In this document: positions 7,606 to 14,986 of the stretch, piece by piece
Layout: every line of letters starts with the position of its first letter
How positions within the stretch are numbered: position 1 is the stretch's first letter
From: a bacterium
Lineage (GTDB): Bacteria; Patescibacteriota; Patescibacteriia; Buchananbacterales; UBA6539
Assembly (NCBI GenBank): GCA_023246815.1
Contig: JAHFHR010000007.1
Coordinates: forward strand, 1-16,333
Reading direction: 5' to 3'
Length of the DNA: 16,333 bases
The notes under the pieces: model-generated
The model's database searches: none
Seen by the model: the letters and a program-made list of their open reading frames with translations, nothing else
What the model was told of the DNA's origin: nothing
Translations under genes and position numbers: made by a program

Positions 7606-9675
7606 CTACTCTGGATGTAACTCTTTGAGCAGCCGGTCAACATGCTCTTGTAACACTGGGTGATCACGTAATGTTGATCCATCCGCCAGCAGCAATTCAG
7701 CTGCTTGTTTTGTTTTAACCATGAGCTGATGATCAGACAATTGAGCCAACTTAAATTGTGGCCAGCCTGATTGTTGTGAACCATACACCATGCCTGGCCC
7801 GCGCAGTGTTAAATCAAGCTCGGCCAGGGCAAAGCCGTCCTGCGAGTCAACCAAAGCTTGAAGCCGTGTCTGAGTCCGCTCGCCGAGATGTTCACTACAT
7901 AAAAAGCAGTATGATTGATAGGCTGCCCGCCCTACGCGCCCCCGAAACTGATGCAGTTGGGCCAGCCCAAACCGCTCTGCGCCTTCAATCATCATCACCG
8001 TAGCATTAGGAACATCCACGCCAACCTCAATCACCGACGTTGATACCAGTATGTGGCTTTTGCCAGCTAAGAAATCAGCCATCACCGCTTCCTTTTTTTC
8101 TGCTGGAAGTTTGCCATGAAGCAGATCAATAGTGTACTCAGGGAACACCGACTGCTTCAATTTTTCGTACTCTACCGTGACCGAACGCACGCCGAGCTTG
8201 TCCGATGGATCAATCAGCGGACAGACTACAAATACCTGACGACCGTTGGTAATCTGATCTTTAATAAACTGATACGCTGCTGGGCGACCGGACTCGGCGA
8301 CCAGTTTGGTAATAATCGGTTTACGATCTTTTGGTTTTTCAGCAAGAATGGAAACGTCTAAGTCGCCGTACAATGCCAAGGCGAGCGATCGAGGAATCGG
8401 CGTCGCCGTCATGGACAATAGGTGGGGTGTCGTTGCCGCATCTCCTGACTGGCTGCGCAGTGCCTTGCGCTGAGTAACGCCAAAACGATGCTGTTCATCA
8501 ACCACACCCAATCCAAGCTGCTTGAACTGAACGCCGTCCTGAATCACCGCGTGGGTACCGACAATAACTGCCACTTCCCCGGCGGCAATACGGGCAACGA
8601 GCGCTGCTTTACTCACACTTTCCATACCACATAGCTTTTGTGACCGAGTCAGTAGTGCGGTAGTGATGCCCAGTGGCTGAAATAATTTGTAGATTGTTTG
8701 ATAATGCTGGGCTGCTAAAATCTCCGTCGGCGCCATCAGTACGCTCTGACTACCAGCAAGGGCGACATTGTACATTGCGAGAGCTGCCACAATAGTCTTA
8801 CCTGATCCGACATCCCCCTCCAGTAGCCGATTCATCGGCCGAGGTTGCTGTAGATCAGCAATAATCTTCCAGGCGGCTTTTTTTTGATCGCCCGTTAGAA
8901 CAAACGGAAGTCCAGCAACAAGCTGTCTGGTTTCCTGTTCGTGGAAGGTAATGGGCACTGCCACACTTGTTCGCAACTCACTCCGACTCAATAACACCTG
9001 CAGCTGAAATAAAAAAAACTCATTAAATTTGAGTCGGTAGAGTGCTTGGTCTAATGCTGCTTGAGTATCTGGAAAATGAAGCTGTGATAATGCTTCAGCC
9101 AAACCAATTAATTCATGTTCTGTACGAATGGCATCCGGTAGAAATTCCTTAACCTGCGACACGGCCACAAGGGCCTGCTTAATTAAAAAACGTAACTGCT
9201 TCTGGGTAAGGTTGTTAGTCAGTGGATAGATCGGGACAATCCGCGCGGTATGCGTCGTGTCTTTTTTTACTTTTTCATACACTGGGTTAATGAGCTGCAG
9301 CGTATATCGATCAAAATCAACCCGGCCGGATAAATAAACTCTATCTCCAGGCACCAGTGTTTGGGTAATATACGGCTGATTAAACCAGATAACTTTAATC
9401 GTTCCGGAGTCATCTTCAACCACCGCCTCAGTTAAATTCTTGCGCTTGACCGGGCTGCGACGATTGGCAATCAGCTGAATCGTGCCCTGCACCGTAACGT
9501 GCTGCTTTGGTTCAAGGTCGGCGATCGGTGCGATGGCGCTAAAATCTTCCCAACGGAATGGAAAATAAAAAATGAGATCCGCAACGGTCTCAATGCCAAG
9601 TCGTTTGAGTCGGCTGGCGGTAGTAACGCCAACCGGTGATATTGCAGTAACCGGAGTACTCAGTTCAAGTTTCAT
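7606..9675 (-). CDS. recG: ATP-dependent DNA helicase RecG
   Basis: This 689-aa protein is full length for RecG, the SF2 helicase that remodels stalled forks and Holliday junctions. The N-terminal wedge and OB-fold region covers about 1-150, beginning with the typical GVTTASRLKRLGIETVADL segment. Helicase motifs follow in order: GDVGSGKT (287-294), APTEILAAQHY (315-325), VVDEQHRFGV (391-400, a DExH-type box), SMTATPIPR (421-429), STSVIEVGVDVPNA (545-558) and QFRGRVGR (576-583). The C-terminal RecG block includes LTLRGPGMVYGSQQSGWP (622-639). Its ATG lies 23 nt behind the encoded CCA of tRNA-Arg, so the two are probably co-transcribed. Its stop is 4 bp from the stop of the convergent propeller gene. 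Confidence 0.97.
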   Translation of the reverse strand: MKLELSTPVTAISPVGVTTASRLKRLGIETVADLIFYFPFRWEDFSAIAPIADLEPKQHVTVQGTIQLIANRRSPVKRKNLTEAVVEDDSGTIKVIWFNQPYITQTLVPGDRVYLSGRVDFDRYTLQLINPVYEKVKKDTTHTARIVPIYPLTNNLTQKQLRFLIKQALVAVSQVKEFLPDAIRTEHELIGLAEALSQLHFPDTQAALDQALYRLKFNEFFLFQLQVLLSRSELRTSVAVPITFHEQETRQLVAGLPFVLTGDQKKAAWKIIADLQQPRPMNRLLEGDVGSGKTIVAALAMYNVALAGSQSVLMAPTEILAAQHYQTIYKLFQPLGITTALLTRSQKLCGMESVSKAALVARIAAGEVAVIVGTHAVIQDGVQFKQLGLGVVDEQHRFGVTQRKALRSQSGDAATTPHLLSMTATPIPRSLALALYGDLDVSILAEKPKDRKPIITKLVAESGRPAAYQFIKDQITNGRQVFVVCPLIDPSDKLGVRSVTVEYEKLKQSVFPEYTIDLLHGKLPAEKKEAVMADFLAGKSHILVSTSVIEVGVDVPNATVMMIEGAERFGLAQLHQFRGRVGRAAYQSYCFLCSEHLGERTQTRLQALVDSQDGFALAELDLTLRGPGMVYGSQQSGWPQFKLAQLSDHQLMVKTKQAAELLLADGSTLRDHPVLQEHVDRLLKELHPE

Positions 9676-9698
9676 ACTGCGCTGATAGGTGATGGGTA

Positions 9699-9775
9699 TG
9701 GTGTCCCAGGCAGGGTTCGAACCTGCGACCTCAAGCTCCGCAAGCTTGCGCTCTATCCAACTGAGCTACTGGAAC
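9699..9775 (-). tRNA. tRNA-Arg, anticodon GCG
   Basis: On the minus strand the 77 nt fold into a full cloverleaf. The acceptor stem is GTTCCAG/CTGGGAC (one G-T pair), the D arm GCTC...GAGC, the anticodon stem CAAGC/GCTTG, the variable loop AGGTC, and the T arm GCAGG-TTCGAAC-CCTGC. Discriminator A73 and a genomically encoded CCA (9699-9701) follow. The seven-base anticodon loop TTGCGGA places GCG at positions 34-36, reading CGC and CGU. A20 in the D loop and C35 agree with bacterial arginine identity. The unusual point is G34: bacteria normally read this box with an ACG anticodon edited to inosine. G36-G37 is the sequence recognised by the TrmD methylase. Confidence 0.93.
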
Positions 9776-9849
9776 CTAGAATATAAACGGTCTATATAAC
9801 TAACCTAAGACCAAAAAAAATAAATGCGGAGACTGATTCAATATCAAAA

Positions 9850-10344
9850 CTATAACTTCAAAAATCGGCTTACTTGATCGCCAACCGGCTCATGTTCTTG
9901 CTCAATATCTTCAGTAAGATACTGCGCTAACGTCTCGCGAATGACCACCGGATTTTGATTATCAAGCGCTACCGGAATACGGGGACTGAACACTGATCGT
10001 GGATCAAAGTACAATCGCTTAACTTCCGGTGGCTGGTAGATGATAAAAAAATGTTTTAAATCACGATAGTCGTAAAACTGATTGCCCACCATGATACCGT
10101 CCTCCGTGATACTCAACGATACCATTTTGTTAGTACGGTGATTCAAAATTGTCAGCAACACTCCAATCACAATAATTAATGCAAAGAGAAAATTACCGGA
10201 AATAGCGGCAAAAAAAACTAGCGCACCAGCAACAATACCGGTGCCGATATGCCACCGTTTACTGCGGTCGTGTTTATCAAATTCAGAAAACTCCCAGGTG
10301 TGCAGTACGGTGCCGTGATCAGTATTGTTACTATTGTCTGTCAT
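9850..10344 (-). CDS. Small two-TM membrane protein with a PH-like C-terminal half
   Basis: This 164-aa protein has a polar N-terminus containing WEFSEFDKHDRSKRW (17-31), two closely spaced membrane segments (about 34-49 and 52-68) and a hydrophilic beta-rich C-terminal half (72-164) with an SLSITEDGIMVG strand pattern. The aromatic/acidic motif before two TMs followed by a PH-like domain is an architecture I associate with uncharacterised CPR proteins; no function is known to me. The ATG at 10342-10344 is only 9 nt behind the CCA end of tRNA-Ser and has no Shine-Dalgarno sequence. If it is transcribed with the tRNA, 3' processing of the tRNA would leave an mRNA with an extremely short leader. 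Confidence 0.8.
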   Translation of the reverse strand: MTDNSNNTDHGTVLHTWEFSEFDKHDRSKRWHIGTGIVAGALVFFAAISGNFLFALIIVIGVLLTILNHRTNKMVSLSITEDGIMVGNQFYDYRDLKHFFIIYQPPEVKRLYFDPRSVFSPRIPVALDNQNPVVIRETLAQYLTEDIEQEHEPVGDQVSRFLKL

Positions 10345-10352
10345 AAAATTCT

Positions 10353-10443
<91 letters not shown>

Positions 10444-10447
10444 AGGA

Positions 10448-10505
10448 TTAACTGCCAACCCTTAACAATTGACTATTAACAGCAGGGTTAATGGTTAACT
10501 GTTGA
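10448..10505 (+). repeat. Degenerate heptad repeat (TTAANNN units)
   Basis: Read on the plus strand, eight units of a four-base TTAA-like core plus three variable bases are laid at 7-bp spacing. TTAA cores begin at 10448, 10462, 10476, 10488 and 10495, and related cores CCAA, TTGA and TTGA begin at 10455, 10469 and 10502. One extra 5-bp insert (10483-10487) breaks the phase. The array fills the space between the predicted tRNA-Ser promoter and the tRNA 5' end. It resembles the short heptameric repeats known from intergenic DNA of some bacteria. No function can be read from it. Confidence 0.5.
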
Positions 10506-10533
10506 TTTTGAAAGGTTAGCTAAAAACACGGGT

Positions 10534-10562
10534 ACTATACCATGAACTCTAGTCAAAGTAAA
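10534..10562 (-). promoter_or_regulatory. Putative promoter for tRNA-Ser and the downstream membrane protein
   Basis: On the minus strand, TTTACT (10557-10562) and TATAGT (10534-10539) are separated by exactly 17 bp. The start would lie near 10527, about 85 nt before the mature tRNA 5' end, and would include the heptad repeat in the leader. The promoter lies just beyond the comF stop codon. This is a consensus match by eye only. Confidence 0.45.
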
Positions 10563-10584
10563 GGGTATTTCGTCTTGCAAAAAA

Positions 10585-11238
10585 CTAGTTCTTAGTTAGA
10601 ACAAACGCCTCAACACGTACTGCTCCTGCCTGATATAACGCCTCAGCGCAAGCCGCCAGCGTTGATCCAGTGCTTATTACGTCATCAACGAGTAGTACCC
10701 GTCGCCCTGCCACAACAGCAGGATTCGGACAGATAAACGCGCCTTGTACATTTAAGCGACGGGCTGGTGCGTCAAGACCAACTTGCGGTCGAGTAGACAC
10801 CTGACGCTTAAGCGCTGGTACTACCGAAAGATTCCGATGGTGACCGACTGCTTGAGCCAGCAGCTGCGCTTGATTAAAGCCACGCCAGCGTTCACGTTTG
10901 TAAAAAAGCGGTACAGCCACGATCATGTCAGCCTGCATGCCCGCAGACGCGGTTGATTTACAAAAGTCTACCATTAATCCCCCGAGCGGCTTGGCAAGTG
11001 CCGTTACAAATTGATATTTAAAAGCGTGCAGCGCCCGTTGTAGTGATTCCTGATCATAGGAAGCTGCTACCCACACCGTCTTCAAAACACTGTCAGACGG
11101 TGGCGTGGAAGCATCTTGAACCGTGTGGAGTGTCACTGACTTATAGCAGCTTTGACACCACCACGCGCCATAGCGTTCACACCCCACGCAGCGCTTGGGG
11201 AACAGCACATCGGCTAAAATGTTGAAAAAAAATAACAT
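10585..11238 (-). CDS. comF: ComF family protein (phosphoribosyltransferase-like, competence related)
   Basis: This 217-aa protein has the ComF/GntX layout. Near the N-terminus is a four-cysteine zinc-binding module (Cys17, Cys20, Cys28, Cys31). A PRTase fold follows, with the PRPP-loop motif VLLVDDVISTGST at 181-193 and the conserved segment VPLFYKRERWRGFNQAQLLA (109-128). ComF proteins are needed for natural transformation in several bacteria, acting at single-stranded DNA entry, though many genomes carry them without known competence. The start is fixed: an in-frame TAG lies a few codons upstream, and the only ATG before the zinc module is at 11236-11238. That ATG lies within the 3' arm of a hairpin, and codons 3-5 (TTT TTT TTC) form its T-tract. 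It follows the secretion-like cluster in the same direction. Confidence 0.93.
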   Translation of the reverse strand: MLFFFNILADVLFPKRCVGCERYGAWWCQSCYKSVTLHTVQDASTPPSDSVLKTVWVAASYDQESLQRALHAFKYQFVTALAKPLGGLMVDFCKSTASAGMQADMIVAVPLFYKRERWRGFNQAQLLAQAVGHHRNLSVVPALKRQVSTRPQVGLDAPARRLNVQGAFICPNPAVVAGRRVLLVDDVISTGSTLAACAEALYQAGAVRVEAFVLTKN

Positions 11239-11257
11239 AGCATTGCGGCGCTATGTT
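11225..11257 (-). terminator. Terminator-like hairpin overlapping the comF start codon
   Basis: On the minus strand, AACATAGC (11250-11257) and GCTATGTT (11234-11241) form a perfect 8-bp stem, extendable by one G-T pair. The stem is followed by one A and eight T (11225-11232). This has intrinsic-terminator form and stands at the end of the secretion-like cluster, 16 nt after its last stop codon. The stem has only three G-C pairs, so termination could be partial. Because the comF ATG is inside the 3' arm, the hairpin could also block comF translation. Confidence 0.5.
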
Positions 11258-11273
11258 GACTAACACCATAGTA

Positions 11274-11867
11274 CTACTTCCAGCTGGCGGTGTCAATTTT
11301 CCATTGATCCCCCACCAATGCCAATTCTAAATCAAGGTCCTGATAAAATACTCGCGGGTTGGTGGTGTCGCCACGTGATTCCTGCCGCTGGGTGCTGACG
11401 GTTAATGATGCTCGACCAGCAAGCTGATCAATAGTATGAATGGTCGCGCTGAGTGCTTGAGTGCTAACACCATAAAATGTACCAGGTGTCGTTGCTTGCT
11501 GGGTATTTTTAAATGTTTCAGCCACTGTTTTCATTTTAACAGTCATCAAACTTTCAAGCGCAGTGAGATTGGAAAAGTTACTCTCAGTTGAGTAGCTACC
11601 AAACCGTTCGGCAAAGGTAAACGCAATTGCGGTCAGCACTGATTGTAAATTCTGTTCTTCAGCGTTCATTACTTCTTCAGTAGCTCCAGCGGAAGCTGAA
11701 GGTAGCACTGGTGGCACGATATTACTCTCGTTGGTCGGTGGGGTAACAACTAATGACTCCGAAGTTCCACGATTCAGCCACCAGACAATAAAAATAATGA
11801 CCGCCAGTAACACGACTGCGGAGACAATGGCGATAGTAATTTTTGTGTTCCGTTGCATCGGCTGCAT
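11274..11867 (-). CDS. TM-anchored protein with putative NTF2-like extracytoplasmic domain
   Basis: I do not recognise a named family. From the ATG at 11865-11867 it encodes 197 residues: a basic N-terminus, one membrane segment (about 10-31), a Pro/Ser-rich linker (to about 65) and a C-terminal domain of roughly 130 residues. The domain begins with helices (FTFAERFGSYS) and ends in strands, with LDLELALVGDQWKIDTASW near the C-terminus. That pattern is typical of NTF2-like folds. One TM plus an NTF2-like domain is the topology of VirB8, so its place behind a VirB4 gene is suggestive, but I see no sequence proof. A longer frame opens with TTG at 11888, directly after the VirB4 stop codon. I prefer the ATG because it gives a normal short pre-TM segment. 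Confidence 0.7.
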   Translation of the reverse strand: MQPMQRNTKITIAIVSAVVLLAVIIFIVWWLNRGTSESLVVTPPTNESNIVPPVLPSASAGATEEVMNAEEQNLQSVLTAIAFTFAERFGSYSTESNFSNLTALESLMTVKMKTVAETFKNTQQATTPGTFYGVSTQALSATIHTIDQLAGRASLTVSTQRQESRGDTTNPRVFYQDLDLELALVGDQWKIDTASWK

Positions 11868-11888
11868 ACGTATAGTATAGCAAAACAA

Positions 11889-13808
11889 TTACGCTGGTGT
11901 CACCTCTGAAGGGCCCTCTTGCTGTGCCATTGCTTGGCTGAACTCCTTTTTAGCTTCTTCAATTTCCAAAAGCTGACGAGGATCTGAGGTAATCAACTGG
12001 TCTTCAGTATACGAAGCAACGACTTTAATGGCGGCATGCTTATCTCCGGCAAAGAAGATACCCTCGCCCACACCAGACTCAAGGAGTAAATATTTTTCGC
12101 CCTGCGTTAGTAAAAATGTTTTTTGCACGGTATCAATTGATGCTGGTGATTGACGCATCAATAGTTGCATAGATGAGTTATTGACAATGGCTTGGCCATA
12201 CGGAGACAACAAAAAATCATTAACATCTTGGGTAATATTGGTGAGTCCAAGATAGTACTTGCGACAGCGCTTGGCCAGCGCATAAATAAATTTGGCTGAA
12301 TCTTCATTCTGCATCAGCCACCAAGCCTCATCAATAATCAAAATACGTTTCTTTAGCTGAGAACGAACCACATTCCAAATGTAGTTAACGATAGTGTAAA
12401 TGGCCATTGGCCGCAGTTCATCTTCAAGGTCACGTACTGAAAATACCACCAGCTGGTTTTTCATATCAACGTTGGTTGGTGCGTTAAACAGGCCAGCAAA
12501 GGTACCTTGGGTGTACTTTTTGAGCCGCAAGGCCAAGTTGCCCGCACCCTCCATACCCTCAACCACATCATAAAAATCCTGCATGATCGGCGCCTCTATT
12601 TTTGATAAATCGGAATTACCAGTAATGTCTTTTTTAGCATACGTTTCCAAAAGCGCACGATCAACAATGGAGTCCTCTTGTGGTGTCAGCGTACCAATCA
12701 TCAGACGGACAAGTCCCTTGAGGGTAATCACCGAGCCACGGATAACATCAGAAGTTTGCTGATCGCCCACCGCTCGTGGTAAATCAAAGGGGTTGATTTT
12801 ACTTTCCGAGGAAAGGGAAATGTTGATGTAGGTTCCGCCCACTGCTTCAGACAGATGTTTGTACTCACGTTCCGGATCAATCACAATAACATCGGTACCA
12901 AACATCATCGTGCGCAGTACTTCCAGTTTAATGGCATAACTCTTGCCCGCGCCCGACGTCGCAAACACGACCGTGTTGGCATTTTGTAACGAAAAACGAT
13001 CAAACAGAATCAAACTGTTGTTGTGACGATTAATACCATACAACACACCTTCATCGGACGTTAGCTCCGATGAAATAAACGGAAATGATGATGCCACCGG
13101 CGATGAGTTCATATTAAAGCCAATCATCAGTTCGTCGTTGGCTAGCGGCAGGGTTGAATTAAAACCCTGTTCGGCCTGATATAATACTTTTTTGGAAAAT
13201 ACCAGTCGCGAGCCGAGCAGTGACTCAATGTCACCGGTCAGGTTATCAAGTTTTTCTTTAGTTTCGGAATAAATGGTAATGTACAACCCGAATTGAAAAA
13301 AATGTTCAACCCCTTGGGTTAGGTCATCACGCAATTTTTCAATGTCGCGCAGCGCGGTTTCACGAATCGGGTCACGTGGAGCACCTTTTTCTCGATCACC
13401 TAAAATTTGCGCTTCTAAGGCACCGACTTTATTGCGCAGCTGTTTTAAAATAATGTCGGACTTCACCGGATAAAAAAACATCGCGATATCAAGTGTTGTG
13501 CTTAAATTGATAATCGGCGCAAACCAACCAACCGCGATGTAGCGCGGGTAGCCGATGACAAAAATGGTCCGAACAAACGTATCGCCCAGTTTAATAAAGT
13601 TTGCCGATACCTCCATTGCTTCCGGCGCAATCAGATCTTTGATAGACACGACGCCTTCACGGTAGATGCGCTCTTCCTCGAGCACCGTCTTAGTTTCCCC
13701 AACGACCTGGTCTTCTCGACGACGACGCTGCTCAGAATCCAAACGCTCATGCTCGGGGAGCGAGGCCAGTTTTTCTTGTCGTTCAACTTCTTGTGGAGTA
13801 ATAGCCAT
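11889..13808 (-). CDS. VirB4-family (TraC/TrbE-like) type IV secretion ATPase
   Basis: This 639-aa protein is a hexameric-motor ATPase that energises substrate transfer or pilus work at the inner membrane. After a charged N-terminal extension (1-50), residues about 65-270 form a VirB4-type N-terminal domain with no helicase motifs (VRTIFVIGYPRY, 79-90). The motor domain has Walker A ATSGAGKS (283-290; the first Gly of the classic motif is Ala), VIVIDPEREY (307-316), INPFDLPR (338-345), and Walker B ILIIDEAWWLMQ (489-500). TNITQDVNDFL (523-533) and the QGEKYLLLESGVGEG segment (569-583) are typical of the family's C-terminus. It is slightly shorter than proteobacterial VirB4 (about 800 aa) but looks intact. 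It follows the TraC-like gene by 39 bp. Confidence 0.93.
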   Translation of the reverse strand: MAITPQEVERQEKLASLPEHERLDSEQRRRREDQVVGETKTVLEEERIYREGVVSIKDLIAPEAMEVSANFIKLGDTFVRTIFVIGYPRYIAVGWFAPIINLSTTLDIAMFFYPVKSDIILKQLRNKVGALEAQILGDREKGAPRDPIRETALRDIEKLRDDLTQGVEHFFQFGLYITIYSETKEKLDNLTGDIESLLGSRLVFSKKVLYQAEQGFNSTLPLANDELMIGFNMNSSPVASSFPFISSELTSDEGVLYGINRHNNSLILFDRFSLQNANTVVFATSGAGKSYAIKLEVLRTMMFGTDVIVIDPEREYKHLSEAVGGTYINISLSSESKINPFDLPRAVGDQQTSDVIRGSVITLKGLVRLMIGTLTPQEDSIVDRALLETYAKKDITGNSDLSKIEAPIMQDFYDVVEGMEGAGNLALRLKKYTQGTFAGLFNAPTNVDMKNQLVVFSVRDLEDELRPMAIYTIVNYIWNVVRSQLKKRILIIDEAWWLMQNEDSAKFIYALAKRCRKYYLGLTNITQDVNDFLLSPYGQAIVNNSSMQLLMRQSPASIDTVQKTFLLTQGEKYLLLESGVGEGIFFAGDKHAAIKVVASYTEDQLITSDPRQLLEIEEAKKEFSQAMAQQEGPSEVTPA

Positions 13809-13847
13809 ACTTTATTTAAATCCAAATAACAAAACCCAAAGGTGTAC

Positions 13848-14528
13848 CTATTCTTCAACCCGTAGCTTATTTAATTCTACCAGTTTTTCTTTGTTATAGG
13901 TACTCGGATTGTAGGTATTATAGTACAACTCAATTAAGCTCTGAGTATCAAGTACCACCGCTTTCAAAGCCATGCTACCAAGACCGGACAACACATGTTC
14001 AACCCTTTGAAACAAATCGTGCCGACGCTTTAAAAAAAGTTCCTGATTAAGCTTAACCTCTTTGGCCGCGGTAAAGAGGCCTAAAAACCGTTTAAACCAT
14101 GACCGTTGCTTGTCAGACAACGGATCATAGGGGATCACCACGTAAAACCGCTTATTCATGATGTCACCAAGCTCAACCAGCTCACTGACATACTGGCGAT
14201 ACTCGGCGGTCTGCATTCGCAGTAGTTCATTAGTCTGCTCTTTTTCAATTTTTTTGAGCCGTTCAAGATACCCATCAATATCAAGTTCGCGTGATTGGAT
14301 CAGAATCTGCAGCGGAAATTCAAGAAAATTTAAAAAACCAATGTACGCGGCAATAATCGCATCCTGCTCTTCTTCAGACTTTAATGAAAAGTTAATACTT
14401 GATACGAGCAACACCGCACGTAAGGTACCGTCTTTCATGATCACCGTATCCTCTTTAATCTCGGCAATATCAAGATACTTTTGAGTGGAGGTGGTAATTT
14501 TTTTACCGGCTAATTTTTTTGATTTCAT
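13848..14528 (-). CDS. TraC-like domain protein of the PrgI/VirB4 locus
   Basis: This 226-aa soluble protein contains QKYLDIAEIKEDTVIMKDGT (17-36), then LRAVLLVSSINFSLKSEEEQ (37-56), and further FLEFPLQILIQSRELDIDGYL (within 68-88). I associate this arrangement with proteins found between PrgI and VirB4 in CPR genomes, related to the N-terminal part of TraC/VirB4-type ATPases. No Walker motifs are present. The C-terminal part is mixed helix and ends in a basic and acidic segment (KEKLVELNKLRVEE). Its ATG overlaps the prgI TGA stop by 4 bp, so translation is coupled. It probably acts as a cytoplasmic partner of the ATPase at the membrane. It is not simply a broken-off VirB4 N-terminus, because the next gene has its own. 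Confidence 0.8.
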   Translation of the reverse strand: MKSKKLAGKKITTSTQKYLDIAEIKEDTVIMKDGTLRAVLLVSSINFSLKSEEEQDAIIAAYIGFLNFLEFPLQILIQSRELDIDGYLERLKKIEKEQTNELLRMQTAEYRQYVSELVELGDIMNKRFYVVIPYDPLSDKQRSWFKRFLGLFTAAKEVKLNQELFLKRRHDLFQRVEHVLSGLGSMALKAVVLDTQSLIELYYNTYNPSTYNKEKLVELNKLRVEE

Positions 14529-14986
14529 ACCAGACTGATGGAAGAATTAGGTGGTTCTTTTTCACCGCGGTAGACGCCGCCGGTATCAACAATCAGAGCC
14601 ATTTCTGCCAGTCGTGAGGCGCGAACGGTATTATGAGGCGCGCGTGCCAGCGGCAGCGTGCCAACAGCAGCATCTTTTGACGACTGCTTTTTCCCCAAAT
14701 CCGCAAAAAGTTTCTGCCACACCCGCAACCGCGGTCGACGAGAGGTCTGAATAATATTGAGTAAAAAATAGTGAATCGGACGACCATTGACTTTAACAAA
14801 CGCGACAAAAAAAGTAAGGATGGCAATAATCACGAACCAAAAAATAAACAAGGCAAAATCAGATAATGTATAGGCAATGAAACAAAGCCCACCACCGGCC
14901 AGCAGAATAATAAACTGCCGGACCGTTATCGGACCGATCACCTTATCCTCAACGTCAATAAATTGTGGAACTACAAATTGTTGCAT
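14525..14986 (-). CDS. PrgI family inner-membrane protein
   Basis: This 153-aa protein opens with QQFVVPQFIDVEDKVIGPIT (2-21), the characteristic PrgI start. Two membrane segments follow (about 24-41 and 43-66), then a conserved polar turn VKVNGRPIHYFLLN (64-77) and a cytoplasmic basic tail (81-153). PrgI proteins sit next to VirB4-type ATPases in Gram-positive conjugation systems and in CPR genomes, and are thought to be VirB3-like membrane partners of the ATPase. It begins immediately after the TAG stop of the 402-aa gene, with no base between, and overlaps the next gene by 4 bp. This places it firmly in the cluster. Confidence 0.9.
   Translation of the reverse strand: MQQFVVPQFIDVEDKVIGPITVRQFIILLAGGGLCFIAYTLSDFALFIFWFVIIAILTFFVAFVKVNGRPIHYFLLNIIQTSRRPRLRVWQKLFADLGKKQSSKDAAVGTLPLARAPHNTVRASRLAEMALIVDTGGVYRGEKEPPNSSISLV

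Noticed and set aside
9776..9849. Promoter for tRNA-Arg in the AT-rich gap
   Set aside because: The best match, TTAGGT then TATATT with 17 bp, ends only 4 bp before the tRNA and would start transcription at its first bases. It is too weak to list.
11868..11888. TTG start at 11888 extending the 197-aa protein by seven residues
   Set aside because: It would abut the VirB4 stop exactly, but the ATG at 11867 gives a normal start with a short basic segment before the TM; the extension cannot be excluded.
13809..13847. Possible frameshift splitting one VirB4 gene into two
   Set aside because: The 639-aa protein already carries a VirB4 N-terminal domain and all motor motifs, and the 226-aa protein has a coupled start and normal end, so two real genes fit better.
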